Part shown: piece after piece, positions 43,312 to 52,037 of the stretch | Position numbering within the stretch: position 1 is the stretch's first letter | How the letters are laid out: each line of letters starts with the position of its first letter | Assembly: GCF_013387495.1 (NCBI RefSeq) | Contig: NZ_JABZEE010000051.1 | Location: 60,370-124,369, forward strand | DNA: 64,000 nucleotides | From: Streptomyces sp. PKU-EA00015 | Lineage (GTDB): Bacteria > Actinomycetota > Actinomycetes > Streptomycetales > Streptomycetaceae | Reading direction: 5' to 3' | Notes under the pieces: generated by a model | Told to the model about the DNA's origin: nothing | The model's input: the letters and a program-made list of their open reading frames with translations, nothing else | The model's database searches: none | Translations under genes and position numbers: made by a program

Positions 43312-45636
43312 TCAGTCGCGCAACAGGTCGGGCACGCCCTCCGCGTCCGGCTGGTCACGGCGGTCCGAGACGACCGTGAGCTGCTGCGTCGCGCGGGTCA
43401 GCGCCACGTACAGCACCCGCAGGCCGGCCGGCGACTCGTCCGCGATCTCCGCGGGCGAGACGACCACCGTCGCGTCGTACTCCAGTCCCTTGGCCTCCAG
43501 CGAACCGAGGGCCACCACGCGCTCGCCGAGACCCGCGAGCCAGCGGGCCGTCTGCTCGCGGCGGTTCATGGCGACGACGACGCCCACGGTGCCCTCCACC
43601 CGGGCCAGCAGCCGCTCGGCCTCGGCCCGCACCGCCCCCGCCAGGTCGCCGCCGTCCGGGACGACGGCGAACCGCGGCTCGACGCCCGTCGAGCGGACCG
43701 CAGAGGGCGCCTGCATGCCCGGCATGGCCAGGGCGAGCACCCTGGCGGCCAGCTCGGCGATCTCGGCGGGGTTCCGGTAGTTCACGGTCAGCTCGAAACG
43801 ACGCCGCGGACGGGTGCCCAGCGCCTCGTCGCGCGCCTCGGCCGCCTCGTCCGGGGACGACCAGGACGACTGGGCCGGGTCGCCGACGACGGTCCAGGTG
43901 GCGTGCCTGCCGCGGCGGCCGACCATGCGCCACTGCATGGGAGTCAGGTCCTGCGCCTCGTCGACGATCACGTGTGCGTACTCGGTCCGCTCGGCCGCGA
44001 GCCGCTCCGCGCGTTCGCGCTGCGACTCCTCGCGCTGCGGCATCAGCTCCTCGAGACCGGTGAGCTGGTCCAGCGGGTCGAGCTCGCGTCTCCTGCGCGG
44101 CCTGGCGGGCGTGCCGAGCAGGGTGTCCAGCTCGTCCAGGAGCGCCACGTCGTGCACGGACAGGGCGTCCCGGCGCAGGGAACGGGAGAGCCTGCGCACC
44201 TCCCCCGGGTTCAGTACCCGGCGGGCCCAGCGGCCGAGCCGCTTCTCGTCCGCCATCGCCGTCAGCACGCCGCGCGGGGTCAGCTCCGGCCACCAGGCGT
44301 CCAGGAACGCGACGAAGCCGTCCTCGCCGGTGACGTCCTCGTCGAAGGAGGAGCGCAGCTCGGCCGCCAGCTCGGGGTCGTCGTGCCGTCCGGCGGCTCC
44401 GGACTTGGCGTACAGGGCGTCCAGGAGCAGGCGGCGGGCGCGGGGGCGCAGCAGATTGACGGGGGTGGTGCCGCCCAGCACGTTGTTGCGGATGCGCTGG
44501 AGCTCGTCGGCCTCCAGCTCCAGACGCCGCCCGAAGGCGACGACGCGCAGTCGCGTGGGGGCCTCCCCCTGTTCGAGGGCGCCCCGGGCGGCCTTGCGCA
44601 GCACCTTGAGCATCCGGGAGGAGCCCTTGACGCGGGCCACGGCCGGTTCGTCGTACGCCGTCGCCTCGGCGCCGTCCACGAGGGAGCCGACCGCGCGGAT
44701 GGCGACCTGGCCCTCCTCGCCGAGCGAGGGCAGCACGCCCTCGGTGTAGGCCACCAGGAGCGGCGTCGGCGAGACGATCAGGATGCCGCCCGCGTACCGC
44801 CGGCGGTCCTGGTAGAGCAGGTACGCGGCCCGGTGCAGGGCCACCGCGGTCTTGCCCGTGCCCGGGCCGCCCTCGACGTAGGTCACGGAGGCGGCGGGTG
44901 CGCGGATGACGAGATCCTGCTCTGCCTGGATGGAGGCGACGATGTCGCGCATGGTGTGGCTGCGGGCCTGTCCCAGGGCCGCCATCAGCGCGCCGTCGCC
45001 GACGACGGGCAGCTCCTCGCCGCCGAGGAACGCGGTCAGCTCGGGACGCATCAGGTCGTCCTCGACGCCTAGGACCTTGCGCCCCTTGGAGCGGATGACG
45101 CGCCGGCGCACCACGCGGCCGGGGTCGACGGGCGTGGAGCGGTAGAAGGGCGCGGCGGCCGGGGCACGCCAGTCGATGACCAGCGGGGCGTAGTCGGAGT
45201 CGAGGACCCCGATGCGGCCGATGTGCAGGGTCTCGCCGATGTCGGCCGTGTTGTCCGGCCGTACGGCGTCGTCGGCGGGCTCGACGGATGTGTACGCGCC
45301 GTCGGGGCCCTTCTCGCCGTCCTTGCCGTACAGCAGGTCGACACGGCCGAAGAGGAAGTCCTCGAACTCGTTGTTGAGCCGGTTCAGGTGCACGCCGGCG
45401 CGGAAGACCTGGGCGTCCCGCTCGGCGAGCGCGCCGGGCGTGCCGACCTGCCCCCGCTTGGCGGCGTCGTTCATCAGGAACTCCGCCTCGTGGATCTTCT
45501 CCTCGAGACGGCGGTACACCCGGTCCAGGTGGATCTGCTCGACGGCGATCTCCCGGTCCCGCACCGAGTCGGCTGCGGAGCCGATCACGGTGTCGACAAC
45601 GGAATCAACGGATTCAGCGGCATGCGGCGCGGCCAC
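43312..45636 (-). CDS. helD: HelD-like UvrD-family RNA polymerase recycling helicase
   Basis: 774 residues of superfamily 1. A long N-terminal helical arm (residues 25-95, the coiled-coil that reaches into RNA polymerase) precedes Walker A GPGTGKT (257-263). Motif II is DEAQDL, with a GLEYD motif near the C-terminus. HelD binds RNA polymerase and clears stalled complexes or nucleic acid from it using ATP. Size and arm match the class II, actinobacterial form. Some Streptomyces paralogues (HelR) protect polymerase from rifamycins; which applies here cannot be told. It has its own terminator. Confidence 0.9.
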   Translation of the reverse strand: MAAPHAAESVDSVVDTVIGSAADSVRDREIAVEQIHLDRVYRRLEEKIHEAEFLMNDAAKRGQVGTPGALAERDAQVFRAGVHLNRLNNEFEDFLFGRVDLLYGKDGEKGPDGAYTSVEPADDAVRPDNTADIGETLHIGRIGVLDSDYAPLVIDWRAPAAAPFYRSTPVDPGRVVRRRVIRSKGRKVLGVEDDLMRPELTAFLGGEELPVVGDGALMAALGQARSHTMRDIVASIQAEQDLVIRAPAASVTYVEGGPGTGKTAVALHRAAYLLYQDRRRYAGGILIVSPTPLLVAYTEGVLPSLGEEGQVAIRAVGSLVDGAEATAYDEPAVARVKGSSRMLKVLRKAARGALEQGEAPTRLRVVAFGRRLELEADELQRIRNNVLGGTTPVNLLRPRARRLLLDALYAKSGAAGRHDDPELAAELRSSFDEDVTGEDGFVAFLDAWWPELTPRGVLTAMADEKRLGRWARRVLNPGEVRRLSRSLRRDALSVHDVALLDELDTLLGTPARPRRRRELDPLDQLTGLEELMPQREESQRERAERLAAERTEYAHVIVDEAQDLTPMQWRMVGRRGRHATWTVVGDPAQSSWSSPDEAAEARDEALGTRPRRRFELTVNYRNPAEIAELAARVLALAMPGMQAPSAVRSTGVEPRFAVVPDGGDLAGAVRAEAERLLARVEGTVGVVVAMNRREQTARWLAGLGERVVALGSLEAKGLEYDATVVVSPAEIADESPAGLRVLYVALTRATQQLTVVSDRRDQPDAEGVPDLLRD

Positions 45637-45752
45637 CGAGGCCCCCTTCTGACGTGCACTGGGCAGCCGTCAACCGTACGCCAAGGGGGGCGGACATTGC
45701 ACCTGTACCGGCCGCGCCGGGTCAGCGGTCTGCCCGTGCGCGGCCGGGCGGG

Positions 45753-46574
45753 CTACGCGTCGACCTCCACCAGGCGCTGCCCGTCGAAGGTGCGCACCTC
45801 GAAGTGGTCGATGTCGTTGCGGTCCATCGACGCGCCGCCGTGCACGTACAGCGGGTTCTTCGCGGCCTTCTCGGGGCTGTCGGGGATGCCGTAGCCCCAC
45901 TTCGGCACGGCCCAGGACGTCACGACCTCCTCCTCGCCGGTCTTGGACACGGCGATGAGGTTGCACTTCAGGGGGCCCTTGACGTTCTTGAGCTCCAGGA
46001 CGGTGTGGGTGCCCCAGCCCTTCTTCTCCATGCCGACGACCGCGCTGACCTTCGTCGTCGCGTCGATGGCCTGCACCTTCTCCTCCATGTGGTTGAAGAA
46101 GGCGTCCTCGGCGGGGCTGGTCGGGTGCGGTTCGACGGCCTGGTTGCCGGTGGTGTCGTCGGCCGTGACCACGACCGCGACGGCCGGGCCGCCGATGATC
46201 AGCGCCGCCGCGGCCGCGAGGAGGTACATGCCACGCCGGCGCTTGGCGGCACGGCCCGCGGCCACCTCGTTCAGCAGGCCGTCGAGGACCCGGGGGCTCG
46301 GGGACGTGGGCACGACGGGTGCGGGGCGCGGCGGCGGGAAGTCCATGCGGCCCGGCATCCCGGGAAGACTGTGGACATTCTGCGGCGGCGGGGCCGGCGC
46401 CTCGGCCAGCATGGCCAGCATCGGCTCCATCCCCGAGAACTCCTCGAGGCGGGCGGCGCAGATGTCGCACCCGGCGAGGTGCGCCTCGAAGGCGGAGGCG
46501 TCCGCCTCGTCGAGCACGCCGAGCACGTACGCGCCGACGGCGTCGTGTACGGACTCCTGCTCGTACCTGGTCAT
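45753..46574 (-). CDS. Anti-sigma factor with zinc-binding N-terminus, RsuA-like
   Basis: 273 residues. The N-terminus carries H32-x3-C36-x2-C39 in AHLAGCDIC, a ZAS-type anti-sigma domain. A single membrane helix (RRGMYLLAAAAALIIGGPAVAVVVTAD) lies near residue 120, with a C-terminal extracytoplasmic domain of unknown fold. Its start overlaps the stop of the sigma factor (ATGA), so it binds that factor. In S. coelicolor the matching pair at this locus is SigU/RsuA, from memory. Confidence 0.9.
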   Translation of the reverse strand: MTRYEQESVHDAVGAYVLGVLDEADASAFEAHLAGCDICAARLEEFSGMEPMLAMLAEAPAPPPQNVHSLPGMPGRMDFPPPRPAPVVPTSPSPRVLDGLLNEVAAGRAAKRRRGMYLLAAAAALIIGGPAVAVVVTADDTTGNQAVEPHPTSPAEDAFFNHMEEKVQAIDATTKVSAVVGMEKKGWGTHTVLELKNVKGPLKCNLIAVSKTGEEEVVTSWAVPKWGYGIPDSPEKAAKNPLYVHGGASMDRNDIDHFEVRTFDGQRLVEVDA

Positions 46575-47191
46575 GCCGAGACCCCCCTCTCCTCCAGAGC
46601 GAGCTTCATGGAACGGAGCGCGTAGAACACTCGGGACCGCACGGTCCCACTGGGTATGCCGAGCGTTTCGGCCGCCTCATTGACCGTACGCCCCTTGAAA
46701 TACGTCTCGACAAGGACTTCCCTGTGGGCGGGCGTCAAATCGTCGAGCGCATCCGAGAGCGTCATCAGCCACAACGCCTTGTCGATCTCGTCCTCCGCGG
46801 GCATGACCTCCAGCGGCGACGGATCGACCTCCTGCGGCCGGGCCTGCCGGCTGCGGTGACCGTCGATGACGATGCGCCGGGCGACCGTCACCAGCCAGGG
46901 TCGGACAGAGCCGGTCGCCCGGTTGAGCTGACCGGCGTTCTTCCAGGCACGGATGAGCGTCTCCTGCACGACGTCCTCGGCGCGCTGGCGGTCGCCTGCG
47001 ACGAGACGCAGTACATAGGCGAGCAACGGTCCCGCGTGTTCGCGATAGAGAGCGCGCATCAACTCCTCGTCGGGGACGGAGGAATCGATGCGCGGCTTCT
47101 GCCCCCCCGAGCCCTCCGGGCCCGGGAGGTGCCCCCTGCGATGGCGGGCCCGTTGCGGACGGTCATCGGCCACGGCGGCATCCTTGCGCAC
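46571..47191 (-). CDS. sigU: ECF RNA polymerase sigma factor, SigU-like
   Basis: 206 residues. Region 2 (LYREHAGPLLAYVLRLVAGDRQRAEDVVQETLIRAWKN) binds the -10 element and region 4 (LTPAHREVLVETYFKGRTVNEAAETLGIPSGTVRSRVFYALRSM) the -35. A long Arg-rich N-terminus precedes. The GTG start at 47191 has GGAGG 7 nt upstream. Translation of the anti-sigma gene is coupled. SigU activity in S. coelicolor affects cell-envelope protein secretion and development. Confidence 0.9.
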   Translation of the reverse strand: MRKDAAVADDRPQRARHRRGHLPGPEGSGGQKPRIDSSVPDEELMRALYREHAGPLLAYVLRLVAGDRQRAEDVVQETLIRAWKNAGQLNRATGSVRPWLVTVARRIVIDGHRSRQARPQEVDPSPLEVMPAEDEIDKALWLMTLSDALDDLTPAHREVLVETYFKGRTVNEAAETLGIPSGTVRSRVFYALRSMKLALEERGVSA

Positions 47192-47291
47192 CTGAACCTC
47201 CCCGGTCGAGACCTTGTTTCCTGGTCCCCCTTCACTACGGGGTCCGGAAGAGGATCACTCAACGGGCGAAGAAGAAATTTCAAGATCTTTT

Positions 47292-47888
47292 TCAGTGGGC
47301 GGCCGCTTTGCGCCGGTGCCGGGCCACGCGCTCGCGATTGCCGCACACCTCGCTGGAGCACCAGCGCCGCCGCCGGCCGCGGGAGGTGTCCAGGTAGACG
47401 CGGGCGCAGCTGTCGCCCTCGCACCGGCGGAGCCGGGAGCGGGCGACGGGGTCGGTGAGCAGGTCGACGGCGTCGCGGGCGACGGCCGCGAGCAGCGCGC
47501 CGCGCCCGGGCGCGGCGCTCAGTGCCCGTACGAGCGTGCCGTCCCCGTCCCGTACGGCCCTGATGCCGGGCGGCGGTCCCTCGGCAAGGGCGTTGAGGGT
47601 CTCCAACGCCGGGCCCGCGGGGCGTCCTTCAAGTGCGGCGCCCACCAATTGGGCTACGCACTCGCGCAGTTCGACGAAGCCGGTGACCCAGGAGTCGTCG
47701 ACCGCGCCGATACGGGTCCCGGCGGGCACGAGCCCGGTGCCCGTCAGCCAGCAGGAGAGCCGCCCCGGCCCGGCGAGCGGTTCCCACGCGGCGCCCGCCC
47801 GGTCGGCCTGTGGTGCCGTGGCCACGAGATCCAGGCAGACCCGCCCGGAGTCGAACCGCCACTCGTACGAGCCCGTGCCCGCCGCCAT
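47292..47888 (-). CDS. CGNR zinc-finger regulator with ABATE domain
   Basis: 198 residues. The N-terminal ABATE domain (DSGRVCLDLVAT) is followed by the C-terminal zinc finger with CEGDSC and CSSEVCGNRERVARHRR, whose four Cys bind zinc and whose Arg-rich helix binds nucleic acid. Members act as transcriptional regulators. The ATG at 47888 is the first in the family alignment. No target is adjacent. Confidence 0.88.
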   Translation of the reverse strand: MAAGTGSYEWRFDSGRVCLDLVATAPQADRAGAAWEPLAGPGRLSCWLTGTGLVPAGTRIGAVDDSWVTGFVELRECVAQLVGAALEGRPAGPALETLNALAEGPPPGIRAVRDGDGTLVRALSAAPGRGALLAAVARDAVDLLTDPVARSRLRRCEGDSCARVYLDTSRGRRRRWCSSEVCGNRERVARHRRKAAAH

Positions 47889-48000
47889 GTGCCTGTCACC
47901 GCCTAGGGTTTCACGACCGGCTGTCCCCACCAGAGTGCCCGCCCGCCCCTCCCCCCGAAAGCCCGCGTCGGCCCCGCACCCGGCGATCGGGCAAATCCGG

Positions 48001-48147
48001 CCCCGCCGACGCTTGAGGTGCTGGGCCCGGGGCAGACACCCGCCGCACCGACGCCCCCAGCGACACCCGGCCCCGCCGCACCCCCACGACCGGGCCGAAT
48101 CCAGCCCCGCCGGTGCTTGAGGCGCGGGGCCGGGGCAGAGCCCCGCA
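48001..48147 (+). repeat. GC-rich dispersed intergenic repeat, copies C and D
   Basis: Two tandem copies of the element described at 381. Copy C (48001-48045) has CCCCGCCGACGCTTGAGGTG then GGGCCCGGGGCAGAC. Copy D (48103-48147) has GCCCCGCCGGTGCTTGAGGC then GCGGGGCCGGGGCAGAGCCCC. A partial core lies between. All lie between nnaR and the CGNR gene. Confidence 0.6.
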
Positions 48148-48168
48148 CACCCGCCGGGTGGCCCCGGC

Positions 48169-49314
48169 TCAGGCCCCCGCGTACTTCGTGTCCGCCGACG
48201 GGTCCAGCGACAGCCGGTACCCGCGTTTGACCACGGTCTGGATCAGCTTCGGCGCGCCCAGCGCCGTCCGCAGGCGCGCCATCGCCGTTTCGACGGCGTG
48301 CTCGTCCTTGCCCGTGCCCGGCAGCACCCGCAGCAGGTCGGCCCGGGAGACGACCCAGCCGGGGCGCAGCGACAGGGCCCGCAGCAGCGCCATACCCGCG
48401 GGCGGCACGGGGCGCAGGTCGTCGTCGACCAGGACCGCGTGGCCCCGGATCTCGACACGATGGCCCGCGAGCGGCAACGTACGGGCGCGAGCGGGCAGTT
48501 CGGCGCCGAGCAGCTGCACGAGCGGGCCGAGCCGGAACCGTTCCGGCTGCACCGTGGTCACCCCCGCCGCCTGGAGCGGCACCGCGGTGACCGGCCCCAC
48601 GCACGCCGCGAGGACGTCGTGGTCGAAGGACTCCAGCAGCCGGCCCAGCAGCCCGCGGCTCTCCGCGCGGGAGAGCAGGGAGGCCGCGGCGGGCGCGCTC
48701 GTGAAGGTCACGGCGTCCAGGCCGCGCGCGATCGTCGCGTCGAGGAGCCGGTCGAGCGGGGCGATGTCCTCGGGCTCCATCCACCGGTACACCGGGACGA
48801 GGACGACGTCGGCGCCCGCGGCCCGCAGCGATTCGACGAACCCGGGCAGCGGCTCGCCGTGCAGCTGGAGGGCAATGCGGCGGCCGGAGACGCCCTCGTC
48901 CAGCAGCCGGTCCAGTACCTCCGCCATGGACTCGGAGGCCGGGGACCACTCCTCGGTCAGCCCGGCGGCCCGGATCGCGCCTTTCACCTTGGGACCGCGC
49001 GCGAGGAGTTCGACGCCGCGCAGCCGGGCGAGCAGATCCTCGCCGAAGCCCCATCCGTCGGCGGCTTCGACCCAGCCGCGGAAGCCGATGGCGGTGGTGG
49101 CGACGACCACGTCGGGCGCGTCGTCGATGAGTTCCTTGGTGGCGGCGAGGAGCTCCGCGTCGTCGGCGAGCGGAACGATGCGCAGCGCCGGGGCGTGCAG
49201 CACGGCCGCGCCCCGCCGCCGCAGCAGTGCGCCGAGCTCGTCGGCGCGGCGGGCGGCGGTGACGCCGACGGTGAAGCCCGCGAGCGGGCCGTGTGGTTGG
49301 CCGTGGTCGTGCAT
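48169..49314 (-). CDS. nnaR: NnaR-type regulator: HemD-like domain fused to a winged helix
   Basis: 381 residues. Residues 1-270 resemble uroporphyrinogen-III synthase (GFTVGVTAARRADELGALLRRRGAAVL), and residues 280-375 form an OmpR-like DNA-binding domain (PPAGMALLRALSLRPGWVVSRADLLRVL). In S. coelicolor NnaR (SCO2958) assists GlnR in controlling nitrate/nitrite assimilation genes; narK next to it fits that role. It is separated from narK by 139 bp holding a GlnR-like box and an inverted repeat. Confidence 0.9.
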   Translation of the reverse strand: MHDHGQPHGPLAGFTVGVTAARRADELGALLRRRGAAVLHAPALRIVPLADDAELLAATKELIDDAPDVVVATTAIGFRGWVEAADGWGFGEDLLARLRGVELLARGPKVKGAIRAAGLTEEWSPASESMAEVLDRLLDEGVSGRRIALQLHGEPLPGFVESLRAAGADVVLVPVYRWMEPEDIAPLDRLLDATIARGLDAVTFTSAPAAASLLSRAESRGLLGRLLESFDHDVLAACVGPVTAVPLQAAGVTTVQPERFRLGPLVQLLGAELPARARTLPLAGHRVEIRGHAVLVDDDLRPVPPAGMALLRALSLRPGWVVSRADLLRVLPGTGKDEHAVETAMARLRTALGAPKLIQTVVKRGYRLSLDPSADTKYAGA

Positions 49315-49375
49315 CTGGTCGTCCCTACTGAATGTGCCTGGATGTACCCCATTGGACTGCTGAACTGGCGGCCGA

Positions 49376-49428
49376 GCCTGTCAAAGGTGCATGACAGGCC
49401 CGGATCGCTCAGATTTCGCGGTTGTTAC
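49376..49428. promoter_or_regulatory. GlnR-like box and inverted repeat upstream of nnaR
   Basis: On the minus strand GTAAC-AACCGC-GAAAT (49413-49428) matches the GlnR a/b-site pattern GTnAC-n6-GAAAC in 9 of 10 positions. A perfect GCCTGTCA-n8-TGACAGGC repeat (49376-49399) lies between it and nnaR. GlnR regulation is inferred from this match. Confidence 0.55.
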
Positions 49429-49453
49429 ACACCCACTGATGCTTCCTGCCGGT

Positions 49454-50806
49454 TCAGACCCGGGCGTAGGCCGGCTCGGGCTCCGTCGCGGTCTCCGCGG
49501 TGCGGGCCGGGACGACGGCGGGCCGGCGAAGGTATACCGCCCACGTCAGCGCGGAGCACACCGCGTAGAAGGCGAGGAAGGCGACGAAGGCGCCGGTGCC
49601 GGTGCCCGCGGTCTGGAAGGACTGGCGGAAGGCGAGGTTGATCGCGAGCCCGCCGAGCGCGCCGACCGCTCCGATGAGCCCCATGGAGGCGCCGGAGAGC
49701 CGGCGCCCGTAGGCGGCCGCCGTCTCGCCGGTCATGCCCATGGCCAGCGCCTTGTTCTGGAAGATGCCGGGGATCATCTTGTACGTCGAGCCGTTGCCGA
49801 GCCCGCTGAGGACGAACAGGGCGATGAACCCGACGAGGAAGACGCCGAGGGACTCCTGGACGGACGCGGCGACGACGACTCCGGTGGCGGCGGCCATGCC
49901 GGCGAAGTTCCACAGGGTGATGCGGGCGCCGCCGAAGCGGTCGGCGAGCGCACCCCCGAGGGGCCGGATCAGCGAGCCGAGCAGCGGGCCGATGAAGGTG
50001 AGCGACGCGGCCTGCAGCGGGGTGCGCCCGAACTGCGTCTGCAGCACGAGACCGAAGGCGAAGCTGTAGCCGATGAACGAGCCGAAGGTGCCGATGTACA
50101 GGAAGGCCATGATCCAGGTGTGGCCCTCCTTGGCGGCGTCCTTCGCGGCACCGGTGTCGTTCTTGACCGGCGCCAGGTTGTCCATCCACAGGGCCGCGCA
50201 CACGGCGGCGACCACGATGAGCGGCATGTAGATGCCGAGCACGAGCCGCGGGTGGGCCGCGCCCGCGGTGCCGATGATCAGCAGGGCGACGAGCTGGATG
50301 ACGGGGACGCCGATGTTGCCGCCGCCCGCGTTGAGGCCGAGCGCCCAGCCCTTCTTCCGCAGCGGGAAGAAGGCGTTGATGTTCGTCATCGACGAGGCGA
50401 AGTTACCGCCGCCGACGCCGGTGAGGGCGGCGACCGCGATGAACGTGGCGTACGAGGTGCCGGGCTCCATCACCGCGTAGGCCGCGCCGGTCGGCAGGAG
50501 CAGCAGCAGCGCGCTGAAGACGGTCCAGTTGCGTCCGCCGAACCGGGCGACGGCGAAGGTGTACGGCACCCGGATCAGGGCCCCCACCACGGTCGCGGTG
50601 GCGATCAGGAAGAACTTCCCGGCCGGGTCCACGCCGTACTCGGGCCCCATGAAGAGGACCATCACGGACCACAGGCTCCAGATCGAGAACCCGATGTGCT
50701 CACTGAGTACGGAGAAGACGAGATTGCGCCGGGCGATCCGCTCCCCCTTCGTCTGCCAGAAGGTCTCGTCCTCGGGGTCCCACTGTTCGATCCATCGGCC
50801 TGCCAT
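49454..50806 (-). CDS. narK: NarK-type nitrate/nitrite MFS transporter
   Basis: 450 residues with about 12 helices. The nitrate-signature segments GNFASSMTNINAFFPLRKKGWALGLNAGGGNIG and GNGSTYKMIPGIF match the nitrate/nitrite porter family. It exports nitrite or imports nitrate. The ATG at 50806 was preferred to the GTG at 50809 because GGAGG is 6 nt upstream. Next to nnaR, with GlnR-like boxes ahead, it belongs to nitrogen assimilation. Confidence 0.94.
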   Translation of the reverse strand: MAGRWIEQWDPEDETFWQTKGERIARRNLVFSVLSEHIGFSIWSLWSVMVLFMGPEYGVDPAGKFFLIATATVVGALIRVPYTFAVARFGGRNWTVFSALLLLLPTGAAYAVMEPGTSYATFIAVAALTGVGGGNFASSMTNINAFFPLRKKGWALGLNAGGGNIGVPVIQLVALLIIGTAGAAHPRLVLGIYMPLIVVAAVCAALWMDNLAPVKNDTGAAKDAAKEGHTWIMAFLYIGTFGSFIGYSFAFGLVLQTQFGRTPLQAASLTFIGPLLGSLIRPLGGALADRFGGARITLWNFAGMAAATGVVVAASVQESLGVFLVGFIALFVLSGLGNGSTYKMIPGIFQNKALAMGMTGETAAAYGRRLSGASMGLIGAVGALGGLAINLAFRQSFQTAGTGTGAFVAFLAFYAVCSALTWAVYLRRPAVVPARTAETATEPEPAYARV

Positions 50807-50857
50807 CACGCGCCTCCACCTGGTTCTCGTCGTGGGATACGACGCTATGGACGTCGC

Positions 50858-50894
50858 GTTTCAGGCCGGTGCCGTGAGGTGACCGGTGCGAAAC
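50858..50894. promoter_or_regulatory. GlnR-like boxes upstream of narK
   Basis: GTGAC-CGGTGC-GAAAC (50879-50894) matches the GlnR pattern in all ten positions on the plus strand. A second, opposite-strand site GGCAC-CGGCCT-GAAAC (50858-50873) is weaker. They lie 52-88 bp before the narK start, close enough for activation. Confidence 0.55.
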
Positions 50895-50983
50895 CTTGCT
50901 CTCACGTCCGCCGTACCGGCCCCGTGAGGCCGGCGCCTCGGCGGGCGGCGGGCCACGGCGGGCGGCCGCGCCGTCGGGAGAGC

Positions 50984-51955
50984 TCAGGCCCGACCGTACA
51001 TCAGGGACGTATCGCCCTCGGGCAGCCATTGTGCGGGATCCCTTTCCAGCCAGCCCTCCCGCGCGGCGAGCTCGGCCGCCGCACGGCGCAGCGCGTCCAG
51101 ACCGGGGTGGCGCAGCCCCTTGCGCCACACCAGCGAGACCGGCGACAGCGGCACGGGGTCGACGAGCGGCCGCCGTACGGTACCGGGGAGTGCCGGGAAG
51201 TCCACGACCACGAGCACCGGATTGCCGAACTTCTCCATCACCCGCCGGAACTCCTCCTCGCCCACCGCCAGCGGCGCGGGCGGCGCGACGGTGATGCCCC
51301 GCCCGGCGAACAGCTTCCGCGCCAGATCGGTCCACTCCGGCGTCCTCGGGTTCCCGTCTCCGGCGTACACGGTCTCGCCGGCCAGCGCGCCCAGCGGGAC
51401 GCACTCCCGTGCCGCGAGCGGATGGATCTCGGGCAGCAGGACCGCCATGGGCTCCAGCCGTACGGGCTGCTGGGCGAGCTGCGCCCGCACGGAGGGCGCC
51501 AGTCCGGCGAAGCGCCCGAAGGACACGTCGAGCCGGCCGGCCATGATCTCGGCCGCGGCATGGCTCAGTCCGCTCTCGTAGCGGGCCATCAGCTCGCATT
51601 CCGGGGCCAGTTCACGGGCACGGGTCAGGACGCGCGCGGACGTCATGGTCGGGCCCGGGCTGTTGAGGTCGACCAGCAGCGGGCGCGCGGCCCCGTCGGC
51701 GGCGGCGAGCAGTTCGTCCTGGGCGTCGAGCACCCGCCGGGCGTACGGCAGCAGCCGCTCGCCGTCCGCGGTGAGCGTCACGTGCCGGGTGGTCCGCACG
51801 AACAGCTCGACGCCCAGCTCCCGTTCGAGCCGTCGGACGTCACGGCTGAGCGCCTGCTGGGCGACGTAGAGCCGGGCGGCGGCGCGGGTGAAGTGGAGCT
51901 CGTCGGCGACGGCGGCGAAGGCGCGCAGCAGGCGCGGATCCAGATCTCGGGGCAC
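50984..51955 (-). CDS. LysR-family transcriptional regulator
   Basis: 323 residues. The N-terminal winged helix-turn-helix PRDLDPRLLRAFAAVADELHFTRAAARLYVAQQALSRDVRRLERELG precedes the substrate-binding domain. I chose the GTG at 51955 because the family starts there; a longer frame to 52093 has no support. It is divergent from an MFS gene 82 bp away and probably controls it. Ligand unknown. Confidence 0.9.
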   Translation of the reverse strand: MPRDLDPRLLRAFAAVADELHFTRAAARLYVAQQALSRDVRRLERELGVELFVRTTRHVTLTADGERLLPYARRVLDAQDELLAAADGAARPLLVDLNSPGPTMTSARVLTRARELAPECELMARYESGLSHAAAEIMAGRLDVSFGRFAGLAPSVRAQLAQQPVRLEPMAVLLPEIHPLAARECVPLGALAGETVYAGDGNPRTPEWTDLARKLFAGRGITVAPPAPLAVGEEEFRRVMEKFGNPVLVVVDFPALPGTVRRPLVDPVPLSPVSLVWRKGLRHPGLDALRRAAAELAAREGWLERDPAQWLPEGDTSLMYGRA

Positions 51956-52037
51956 GCCGCATTCAACAACACAGATGCGTGAATGGCCATCGATCAGGTG
52001 TTGGACGGGCCACGCGGGCTGCCGTGAGGGTGGAGCC

